Assembly (NCBI GenBank): GCA_964555675.1
Contig: CAZKTU010000310.1
Location: forward strand, 1-6,875
Length of the DNA stretch: 6,875 bases
DNA from: CAIWXH01 sp964555675
Lineage (GTDB): Bacteria; Chloroflexota; Chloroflexia; Chloroflexales; Chloroflexaceae
Reading direction: 5' to 3'
The notes below the pieces were generated by a model that saw only the letters and a program-made list of their open reading frames with translations, ran no database searches and was not told the origin of the DNA. Both the position numbers and the translations under genes were made by a program. This document shows positions 1 to 5,493 of this stretch, piece by piece (the first letter of the stretch is position 1; every line of letters begins with the position of its first letter).

Positions 1-50
1 GGCATGATCGTAGGGCAAAACGGGCCGGCAGAGCTAGCTCTTTTCGGGGT

Positions 51-69
51 CCAGGGGCGTAGCCCCTGG
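51..69 (-). terminator. Perfect GC hairpin downstream of the antiporter, possible terminator
   Basis: CCAGGGGCGTAGCCCCTGG has perfect 8-bp arms (51-58, 62-69) and a 3-nt loop, 139 bp after the antiporter stop. In the minus-strand transcript no U run follows (ACCCCGAAAAGAGC), so it is not a textbook intrinsic terminator. It could stop or protect the mRNA in a GC-rich genome, or be a dispersed repeat element. A 12-bp palindrome, AGAGCTAGCTCT (30-41), followed by TTTT on the plus strand, lies just beyond and could weakly end transcription arriving from the left. Confidence 0.35.
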
Positions 70-80
70 CGCGGGGGAGC

Positions 81-108
81 GCGAGGGGGCCGGCGGCGGC
101 CCCTTCGC
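81..108. repeat. GC-rich inverted repeat, 11-bp arms
   Basis: Bases 81-91 pair with 98-108 around a GGCGGC loop. On the plus strand all 11 pairs form with one G-U wobble (85-104); on the minus strand that pair is a mismatch. It sits at the edge of the 48-bp repeat and shares its TCGC end. It may be part of the repeat family or a downstream processing or termination structure. Confidence 0.5.
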
Positions 109-204
109 AACCAGCGGGTGGCAGGCCCCCCTGCAAGGGAGCGCGAGCCCCCTCGCAACCAGCGGGTGGCAGGCCCCCCTGCAAGGGAGCGCGAGCCCCC
201 TCGC
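105..204. repeat. 48-bp tandem repeat, two exact copies plus 4-bp remnant
   Basis: Positions 105-152 and 153-200 are identical over 48 bp, and 201-204 (TCGC) begins a third copy that stops next to the antiporter stop codon. Each unit contains GCAGGCCCCCCTGC (121-134, 169-182) and, across the unit junction, GCGAGCCCCCTCGC (143-156, 191-204). Both are 5-bp inverted repeats around a CCCC loop. An 11-bp piece, GGGAGCGCGAG, recurs at 75-85, suggesting an older degenerate copy. The layout resembles REP-type intergenic repeats that fold in the 3' untranslated region. The period is divisible by three, so an open frame runs through it on the plus strand, but nothing supports translation. Confidence 0.9.
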
Positions 205-207
205 CCG

Positions 208-507
208 CTACAGCGTGATCTTATCGATATAGCACCAGCCCCAATCCTCGCCCCGCTCGAACGAGCGCATCACGGGGTGGCCGGTTCCGTGGAAGTGGGC
301 GGTGGCGTGCTTATTCTTGGACGAGTCGCAGCAGCCGACGTGGCCGCAGGTCATGCAGACCCGCAGATGGACCCAGCTATCGCCGCTCTGCAGACACTCC
401 TCGCAGCCGTCGGTGCCGGGGGTGACCGGGCCGAGCCCGGCCGCGTGCTCGCACTTCGGGGCGCCCTTACCGGCCAGGGCGACCTGGGTCTTTGCCGATC
501 CGCTCAT
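208..507 (-). CDS. Possible internally initiated UBP zinc-finger protein (99 aa)
   Basis: An in-frame ATG at 507 (Met577 of the antiporter) begins a 99-residue product starting MSGSAKTQ that contains the entire UBP zinc finger and nothing of the RCK domain. It is preceded at the right distance by a strong Shine-Dalgarno. The length matches what I recall of free-standing bacterial UBP zinc-finger proteins, roughly 90-110 residues. The domain shows C595, H597, C611, C614, C627, C630, C635/C636, H643, H647, H649 and H653 (antiporter numbering), then DWGWCYID. In eukaryotes this fold binds the free C-terminus of ubiquitin; the bacterial ligand is unknown to me. It would be made in addition to the fusion, because no stop separates them. 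Use of this start is inferred from sequence only. Confidence 0.45.
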   Translation of the reverse strand: MSGSAKTQVALAGKGAPKCEHAAGLGPVTPGTDGCEECLQSGDSWVHLRVCMTCGHVGCCDSSKNKHATAHFHGTGHPVMRSFERGEDWGWCYIDKITL

Positions 508-2235
508 CTGACGTACCTCCTCGATGTACGCACCCATGTTGCTTTGCTCAGCTCCAAAGTCGTCCAGGACCTGTTGTAACAGCACCTCGATACTGGTCTC
601 GTCCTCGGCGATGGCGCGCTGGGCGCCGGCCTCCTCGAGCTCGCGGGCCTCGTGGCCCGTACGGCTCCTGGCCAGAATTGGCAGGTCGGGGCGCAGCCCG
701 CGGGCCACGCTGATCACGCGGTGGGTCATGGCGGCCGTATCGTCGGCGATCACCATCAGGCGGGCCTGGCGCAGCCCCGCCTGCTCGAGCACGTGCTGGC
801 GGGCGTAGTCGCTGCGCAGCACGCGCAGGCCGCGGGCCTCGGCCTCGTTGGCGCCGCCCGGGCTCAGGGTCAGGATGCCGTAGGGCACGGCGTTGGCGTG
901 CAGGGCCCGGGCCAGGGCCGCCCCGGCCTGCCCGTAGCCGGCGATAATTACGTGGTCGCGCAGGCCGGCGAAGGCGGCCATGTGGGCCGCGTCGCCTGGG
1001 TCATCGTCGGCGATCGCGGGGTCGGCGGGGCCCGCCAGCTTGCGCTGGATCAGGCCGCCGACCTGGGCCAGGAAGGGGGTGATGATGATCAGCAGCACCG
1101 TGGCGGCGATGAAGGTCTGGGTGCCGGCCGGGCCCATATTGAAGGGCGTCAGGCCAAGCTCGCGCCCCGTCCGCTCGAGCACCAGCGAGAACTCGCCGAT
1201 CTGGGCCAGCAGCAGCCCGACGAAGCTCGCCACCCCGGCGCTATAGCCGAGGGCGCGCACGCTCACCGCCGTGGTGACGAGCTTGATCAGCACGGTCGCG
1301 GCGACGACGCCGAGCACGAGGGGCAGGTTGGCGAGCATATAGCCCACGTCGAGCAGCAGGCCCACCGAGACGAAGAAGGTCGCGCTGAAGAGCACCTGCA
1401 GCGGCAGGATCTCGCCCAGGGCATAGTCGCGGAAGCGCGTGTCGCTCACCACCAGGCCCGCCAGGAAGGCCCCGAGCGAGAGGCTGACCCCGGCCAGGCT
1501 GGTCAGATAGGCCGTGCCGAAGCAGATCGCGACCACCGTGAGCAGGAAGATCTCCTGCGAACAGGTGCGGGCCACCGACTCGATGATCGGCGGCATGATC
1601 CGCCGGGCGAAGACCAGCACGCCGACGATCAGCGCGGCCGCCGTGGCCAGGGCCCGGCCAATCTCCAGGGGCGAGCCGCCCTCGCCGCCCAGCATCGGCA
1701 CCAGCAGCACCATCGCCACCACGGCCAGGTCCTGGAAGATCAGCATGCCCAGGCTGATCTGGCCCGCCTGGGTGTCGGTCTCGCCGCGGGCCGAGAGGAC
1801 CTTCATCACCACGGCGGTCGACGAGAGCGAGAGCAGGAAGCCGCTGAAGATCGCCACCGGCAGCGGCATGGCGAACAGCTCGAGCAGGCCGACCGTGAGC
1901 CCTACGGTCAGGGCCACCTGCAGGCCGCCCCCGATGAAGATCAGCCGCCTGATGCGGGCGAGCTGGTCGAGGCTGAACTCGAGGCCGATGGTGAAGAGTA
2001 GGAGGATGACCCCGATCTCGGCGGTCGCCTCGATCAGCTCCTGGTCGCGCACGACCCCGAGGCTGTTGGGGCCGAGGAGCACCCCGGCGAGCAGGAAGCC
2101 GACGATCGGCACGAGGCCGAGGCGCTGGGCGAGATAGCCAAAGAGGGCGCCTACCGCCAGGAGCGCCGCCATCTCGGGCAGAAAGCCCAGGGGCGACTCG
2201 CCGGCGGCGAGGGGGAGCAAACGAAGCGCTTCCAT
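208..2235 (-). CDS. CPA2 (KefB-like) cation/proton antiporter with RCK domain and C-terminal UBP zinc finger
   Basis: This 675-residue membrane protein is predicted to exchange K+ or Na+ for protons across the inner membrane. Residues 20-395 are the Na+/H+ exchanger domain with about 12-13 hydrophobic segments and CPA2 motifs: LFTIGLEFSL (80-89), SLSSTAVVMKVL (136-147), LIFQDLAVV (165-173, Asp169 at the ion-binding position), LSLGAFLAGL (252-261) and QIGEFSLVL (345-353). Residues 427-555 form an RCK/TrkA_N Rossmann domain with HVIIAGYGQAG (428-438). Residues 595-675 are a UBP-type zinc finger with CEH, CEEC, CMTC, CC and four later His, so the ligand set looks complete. The start at 2235 is preceded by GGAG (2243-2240) with a short 4-nt gap. 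An alternative in-frame ATG at 2289 has a weaker site and would lie upstream of the predicted transcription start. KefB/KefC relatives usually end after the RCK domain; the zinc finger is extra. The ion preference is unknown. Confidence 0.92.
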   Translation of the reverse strand: MEALRLLPLAAGESPLGFLPEMAALLAVGALFGYLAQRLGLVPIVGFLLAGVLLGPNSLGVVRDQELIEATAEIGVILLLFTIGLEFSLDQLARIRRLIFIGGGLQVALTVGLTVGLLELFAMPLPVAIFSGFLLSLSSTAVVMKVLSARGETDTQAGQISLGMLIFQDLAVVAMVLLVPMLGGEGGSPLEIGRALATAAALIVGVLVFARRIMPPIIESVARTCSQEIFLLTVVAICFGTAYLTSLAGVSLSLGAFLAGLVVSDTRFRDYALGEILPLQVLFSATFFVSVGLLLDVGYMLANLPLVLGVVAATVLIKLVTTAVSVRALGYSAGVASFVGLLLAQIGEFSLVLERTGRELGLTPFNMGPAGTQTFIAATVLLIIITPFLAQVGGLIQRKLAGPADPAIADDDPGDAAHMAAFAGLRDHVIIAGYGQAGAALARALHANAVPYGILTLSPGGANEAEARGLRVLRSDYARQHVLEQAGLRQARLMVIADDTAAMTHRVISVARGLRPDLPILARSRTGHEARELEEAGAQRAIAEDETSIEVLLQQVLDDFGAEQSNMGAYIEEVRQMSGSAKTQVALAGKGAPKCEHAAGLGPVTPGTDGCEECLQSGDSWVHLRVCMTCGHVGCCDSSKNKHATAHFHGTGHPVMRSFERGEDWGWCYIDKITL
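515..522 (-). promoter_or_regulatory. Internal Shine-Dalgarno GAGGAGGT upstream of the UBP domain
   Basis: On the minus strand GAGGAGGT (522-515) is followed by 7 bases and then ATG (507-505). This is close to the ideal bacterial ribosome binding site and far better than the sites before the antiporter, glycosyltransferase or GH2 starts. It encodes Glu-Glu-Val in the antiporter frame, just between the RCK domain and the zinc finger. Confidence 0.55.
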
Positions 2236-2263
2236 GGTTCTCCAGGTAGTCCCGGGTGGTTGA

Positions 2264-2275
2264 GTATCAGGATAC
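2264..2275. promoter_or_regulatory. Inverted repeat GTATC-N2-GATAC over the -10 element
   Basis: GTATCAGGATAC is a perfect 5-bp inverted repeat with a 2-nt centre that overlaps the candidate -10 hexamer. It is AT-richer than its surroundings. Its position would suit a repressor operator, but no regulator gene is present in the window and short palindromes can be chance. Confidence 0.25.
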
Positions 2276-2297
2276 CCTGCCTGCGCCATGGGGGCAA
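2269..2297 (-). promoter_or_regulatory. Candidate sigma70-type promoter for the antiporter
   Basis: Read on the minus strand, TTGCCC (2297-2292, four of six matches to the -35 consensus) is separated by exactly 17 bases from TATCCT (2274-2269, four of six matches to the -10 consensus). Transcription would start near 2262, giving a leader of about 27 nt before the ATG at 2235. It lies in the only sizeable gap upstream of the antiporter, which fits a separate transcription unit. Matches of this strength arise by chance, so this is a moderate prediction. Confidence 0.4.
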
Positions 2298-2304
2298 CCT
2301 GCCC
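2292..2304. promoter_or_regulatory. Inverted repeat GGGCA-N3-TGCCC over the -35 element
   Basis: GGGCAACCTGCCC is a perfect 5-bp inverted repeat with a 3-nt centre, overlapping the candidate -35 hexamer. It is centred about 28 bp from the repeat on the -10 element. It may be an operator half, or a small hairpin at the end of the GH2 transcript; no U tract follows, so a terminator is unlikely. Confidence 0.25.
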
Positions 2305-2324
2305 GATCGAGGGGGGCGTCGCGG

Positions 2325-4490
2325 CTATTTCACCTCGATCTCGTACACCTGGCGCACCTCGTGGTCGACGTTGGTCAGGGCGATCTCGAGCGCGTAGCGC
2401 CCCGGGCGGGTCGCGGTCAGGCGCAGCCGGTCGACCACGAAGGGCTGGCAGTCGGCGGGCAGGTCGACGCTGTGGCGCGACTCGGCCAGCAGGGCCCCGG
2501 CGGGGTCGCGCAGGCGGGCCTCGAGCCGGGCGCCCAGGATGGCCCGCCTGGCGTCGTTGACCACGGCCAGGGGCAGGGTCACCGCCTCGCCCACGGCGTA
2601 GACCCGCGGCGCGTAGAGGCAGTAGGCGTACTGCGGGCTGTAGGCCAGCTTCAGCGCGTAGTACGAGCGCTTCGGCACCCGCCAGTAGTCCACCACGCTC
2701 CAGAGCACCGCCGGGTAGGGGTCGACGAAGAGGAAGGCGACGATGCCGCCCGTGGGCCGGTACTTGCGGTCGCGCAGCCGATCGATGTAGTAGCGGTTGA
2801 TGAAGATCTGGTAGTCCTGCGAGAGCTCGACGGCGTCGGCCAGGGAGCCCGACTCGCGCCAGGGGATCCAGTTGGACATGATCTCGCCCTGCAGCCCGTG
2901 GCGGGTCTCGAGGGCCTTGATCGTCTCGTCGGTGAGCGGGTCGCTGATGAACTTGCGGCTGCTCTCGAGGTTGGGGAAGCTCTGGGCGCCGAACTCGGTC
3001 ATGAAGCTCATATTGCCGGGGAAGCGCCGCTGCATGACCTCGGCGTCGTCGAGGGTGCCGTGGTTGCGGTACCAGCCGAAGTAGGCGTGGCCGTCGGTGC
3101 CCTCGCGCACATAGGGGATGTGGAACTCGCCCGACGAGCGGACCACGGGCCGGGTGGGGTCCTCGGCCTCGGCGACCGCCTTGAGCTGCGTATCCATGAC
3201 ATCGCGGTTCCAGCTGCGGCCCAGGGCGGCCAGCTGCGTGCGCAGGCGGGCCATAGTGCTCTCGTCGGCCGAATCCTCGATCGGGAAGGCCTCGTTGTGC
3301 ATGCACCAGATCGCGACCGCGGGGTGACCGCCCAGCAGGCGCACCATGGTCCGGGCCTGCCGGCGGGCCTCGGGCAAGATCTTCTGGTCGTAGACCCACT
3401 GCAGCGGGAAGTCCTGCCACAGCAGGATGCCCGCCGCGTTGGCGGCCTCGTAGAGCTGCGGGTGGTCGACGTGGGCGTGGACCCGCAGCATATTCATATG
3501 GGCCTCGCGGGCCAGCCGCAGGTCGAGGTCGTAGCGCTCGCGGTTCATGCGCGCGATGCGCATGTCGCCCGGCGGGTAGTTGTTGCCCTTGGCCAGGAAG
3601 CGCACGCCGTTGAGGTACGGGATCCAGCTCTTCAGCTCGAAGGTGCGCACGCCGAAGGTGACGCTGCGGCGGTCGCTCACCGCCCCGCCGCTGAGCACCT
3701 CGACGGTCACGTCGTAGAGTTCGGGGCGCCCCAGGTCGTGGGTCCACCAGAGGCGCGGGTCGCGCAGCTTGACCAGGCCGCCGACCTCCTGGCGGCCGCG
3801 GCGTAGCGTCCGCTGCTGCTCGAAGACCTGGGGCTCGGCGTCGAAGGTGCGCGGCGTGAAGCGCAGGCGCAGGGTGACCGGGCCCTCCTCGGCGGCGTCG
3901 AGGTCGAGGTCGAAGCGCACCTGGGCGAAGCGCTCGTCGCTGGCCACGGTGAGCAGACGAGCGTGGCTCAGGCGGATCGGGCCGCTGCGGTGCAGCTCGA
4001 CGGGCAGCCAGATCCCGCCCGGGTTGGCCTGGGGGTCCAGGCAGTCCCAGTGCGAGAAGACGCCCGTCACCATGGTCTTGCCGAGCTTGTTGCGCTCCTC
4101 GGGGCAGTCCACCTCGACCAGCAGGGTGTTGGGGCCGTTGGAGTTGAGCAGGGCGCCCACCTCGGCCTCGAAGGGGGCGAAGTAGCCCTCGTGGGCGCCG
4201 AGGTCGACCCCGTTCAGGTAGGAGCGCGAGTGGTAGAAGACCCCGCCCAGGCGCAGCCACCAGCGCTCCGGCGAGGCTTCGGGCGGGGCCTCGGCCGGCT
4301 CGGCCCGGCCCCAGTCGAAGGTGCAGCGGTAGACCACCTTGCCGTGGTGCCGCTCGAGGCCCGGCAGCTCCTGCCAGTGGGCGGGGACGCGGGCGGGCTG
4401 CCAGCCCTCGTTGTCGCGCGGGTAGATGCCCTGGCGAAACACGTCGAGCGGGCGGATCTGCCAGTTGTCTGTCAGGGTGCTGAAGTGCAT
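2325..4490 (-). CDS. GH2 glycoside hydrolase, beta-mannosidase-like
   Basis: This is a complete 721-residue enzyme with the GH2 domain order: an N-terminal sugar-binding jelly roll (about 1-170, including GVFYHSRSYLNGVDLGAHEG and NPGGIWLPVEL), an Ig-like sandwich (about 175-285), a TIM barrel (about 285-605) and a C-terminal Ig-like domain (about 620-721). Glu400 in WCMHNE is the expected acid/base and Glu499 in FMTEFGAQSFPN the expected nucleophile, 99 residues apart as in retaining GH2 enzymes. The barrel entry motif GNNYPPGD and the TEFGAQSFP form resemble beta-mannosidase/exo-glycosidase branches more than LacZ, but beta-galactosidase or beta-glucuronidase activity is not excluded. There is no signal peptide, so it should act in the cytoplasm on imported oligosaccharides. 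The ATG at 4490 is the only reasonable start, because an in-frame TGA (4535-4533) lies just upstream with no ATG or GTG between. No Shine-Dalgarno precedes it, so translation may depend on reinitiation after the glycosyltransferase. Confidence 0.93.
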   Translation of the reverse strand: MHFSTLTDNWQIRPLDVFRQGIYPRDNEGWQPARVPAHWQELPGLERHHGKVVYRCTFDWGRAEPAEAPPEASPERWWLRLGGVFYHSRSYLNGVDLGAHEGYFAPFEAEVGALLNSNGPNTLLVEVDCPEERNKLGKTMVTGVFSHWDCLDPQANPGGIWLPVELHRSGPIRLSHARLLTVASDERFAQVRFDLDLDAAEEGPVTLRLRFTPRTFDAEPQVFEQQRTLRRGRQEVGGLVKLRDPRLWWTHDLGRPELYDVTVEVLSGGAVSDRRSVTFGVRTFELKSWIPYLNGVRFLAKGNNYPPGDMRIARMNRERYDLDLRLAREAHMNMLRVHAHVDHPQLYEAANAAGILLWQDFPLQWVYDQKILPEARRQARTMVRLLGGHPAVAIWCMHNEAFPIEDSADESTMARLRTQLAALGRSWNRDVMDTQLKAVAEAEDPTRPVVRSSGEFHIPYVREGTDGHAYFGWYRNHGTLDDAEVMQRRFPGNMSFMTEFGAQSFPNLESSRKFISDPLTDETIKALETRHGLQGEIMSNWIPWRESGSLADAVELSQDYQIFINRYYIDRLRDRKYRPTGGIVAFLFVDPYPAVLWSVVDYWRVPKRSYYALKLAYSPQYAYCLYAPRVYAVGEAVTLPLAVVNDARRAILGARLEARLRDPAGALLAESRHSVDLPADCQPFVVDRLRLTATRPGRYALEIALTNVDHEVRQVYEIEVK

Positions 4491-4542
4491 TGGGGGGGCT
4501 GAGGGCTGAGCGGCGGGCCAGGGCCGCCTGGCTCAAGCCTCA
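4491..4542 (-). other. Glycosyltransferase-GH2 intergenic gap with C7 tract
   Basis: This 52-bp gap separates the glycosyltransferase TAG from the GH2 ATG. It contains a small GC hairpin (arms 4512-4516 and 4524-4528, 7-nt loop), two tandem copies of a 7-mer (GGGCTGA on the plus strand, 4496-4509), and seven consecutive C residues in the minus-strand transcript (4498-4492) just one base before the GH2 start codon. No Shine-Dalgarno sequence or convincing promoter is visible. The hairpin lacks a U tract, so it is not a typical terminator, and readthrough into GH2 is the simplest reading. Confidence 0.4.
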
Positions 4543-5493
4543 CTATAGCTCGCGGAGCACGCGCCGGTAGACACTGATGCGCTGGCGGCGCAGGCCGGGG
4601 TTGTGGCCGACGAGCAGCTTGAATCCCTCGACGCCGAGTTCGTAGACGAAGCCGAAGCGCAGGAAGTCACGCAGCAGCCGCGCCGCGGCCCAGCCGTACC
4701 ACATGCGGGCCAGCAGCAGCTTGCTGCGGCTGAAGCTGAGGTGACGGCGGGCCACGGCCTGCTCGCTGCTCTTGCCCTCGTGGTGGATGATCTGCGCCTC
4801 GGGCAGGAACCAGATCGCCTCGCCGCCCCAGGCACCCTGCAGCCGCGCCTGCCACTCCAGCTCCTCGCTGTACATAAAGAAGCGCTCGTCGAGCAGGCCG
4901 GCGCGCCTGATGGCCGCGACGCGCACGAGCAGGGCGGCCCCCACCAGCCAGTCGACCGCCTGCCCCTGGCTGTCCGGCCGGTCCGCGCAGCGGTAGCGCG
5001 CGGCCCAGGGGTTGCCCGGCCAGAGCCGGTCGAGGACCGTGCTCTCCCAGAAGAGCGTGGCCAGGGTAGGGAAGCGCCGTCGCGAGGGCTGGAGCGCGCC
5101 GTCGCCGTAGCGCAGCAGGGGCCCGACGGCCGCCAGTTCGGGGCGGGCCTCGAGCTCGCGCAGCAGGCGCGGGATGGCCTCGGCCGCCGGCTCGGTGTCG
5201 GGGTTGAGCAGCAGCACATAGTCGGCCCGGCCCTCGGCCAGGATGGCCCGCAGGGCGACGTTATTCCCCCCGGCGAAGCCGAGGTTGGCCCCGGGCTCGA
5301 GCAGGCGCACCCGAGGGAACTCGGCGCGCAGCGCGGCGGGGGTGCCGTCGTGGCTGGCATTGTCCACGACGACGACCTCGCAGGCGAGCGGTGCGTCCGC
5401 GAGCGAGGCCTCGATGGCCCGCAGGCAGCGACGCAGCAGCTCGCGCACATTCCACGAGACGATCACGATCGCGAGGGTGGGCCTGTCGCTCAT
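4543..5493 (-). CDS. Family 2 glycosyltransferase (GT-A fold, rhamnosyltransferase/WcaE-like)
   Basis: This 316-residue protein has the GT-A layout of inverting GT2 enzymes, which move a sugar from a nucleotide donor to an acceptor, often a lipid-linked glycan. Visible motifs are the first beta strand (LAIVIVSWN, 7-15), VVVDNASHDG (41-50, nucleotide-binding Asp44), GANLGFAGGNN (68-78), LLLNPDT (94-100, the metal-binding DXD position as NPD), VDWLVGAALLVR (180-191) and DERFFMYSEELEW (202-214), where the acidic pair Glu210/Glu211 stands at the likely catalytic-base region. IIHHEGKSS (235-243) closes the fold. No signal peptide or clear transmembrane helix is seen; the hydrophobic, basic C-terminus (about 255-300) could lie on the membrane. 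The ATG at 5493 shares ATGA with the upstream stop, and AGGTGA (5509-5504) lies 10 nt before it. Donor and acceptor cannot be read from sequence; the dTDP-rhamnosyltransferase-like resemblance is only a family-level impression. Confidence 0.92.
   Translation of the reverse strand: MSDRPTLAIVIVSWNVRELLRRCLRAIEASLADAPLACEVVVVDNASHDGTPAALRAEFPRVRLLEPGANLGFAGGNNVALRAILAEGRADYVLLLNPDTEPAAEAIPRLLRELEARPELAAVGPLLRYGDGALQPSRRRFPTLATLFWESTVLDRLWPGNPWAARYRCADRPDSQGQAVDWLVGAALLVRVAAIRRAGLLDERFFMYSEELEWQARLQGAWGGEAIWFLPEAQIIHHEGKSSEQAVARRHLSFSRSKLLLARMWYGWAAARLLRDFLRFGFVYELGVEGFKLLVGHNPGLRRQRISVYRRVLREL

Larger units (their letters stand above)
1..207. other. Non-coding region downstream of the antiporter
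   Basis: No gene with recognisable protein features is seen here on either strand. The stretch is filled by the 48-bp tandem repeats, an 11-bp-arm hairpin, an 8-bp-arm hairpin and a short palindrome. The plus-strand frame running through it (4-579) is Arg/Pro/Gly-rich, contains the repeat translated twice, and then runs antisense to the antiporter, so it is not called as a gene. Confidence 0.6.

Noticed and set aside
105..204. CRISPR array.
   Set aside because: The copies are directly adjacent with no unique spacers, only two exist, and no cas genes are present.
105..204. G-quadruplex on the minus strand from G5/G6 runs.
   Set aside because: The runs are separated by about 16-20 bases, too far for a standard quadruplex; simple hairpins explain them better.
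4..579. Plus-strand 191-codon frame containing a 16-residue repeat.
   Set aside because: It translates the non-coding tandem repeat and then runs antisense to the antiporter's zinc finger. The composition is low-complexity and no ribosome site is evident.
652..2001. Plus-strand 449-codon frame antisense to the antiporter.
   Set aside because: It is rich in Gly, Gln, His, Arg and Asp with no hydrophobic core, as expected for the mirror of a membrane-protein gene in GC-rich DNA.
2256..3806. Plus-strand 516-codon frame antisense to GH2.
   Set aside because: No recognisable domain, and the GH2 frame on the other strand explains the sequence fully.
2236..4536. The antiporter reading frame stays open upstream through the whole GH2 gene, giving a 1442-codon frame.
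   Set aside because: The upstream 767 codons encode Arg/Pro/Ala/Gly-rich sequence without domains, while the GH2 frame over the same bases has full catalytic motifs. Stop codons are rare in such GC-rich DNA, so this is a shadow.
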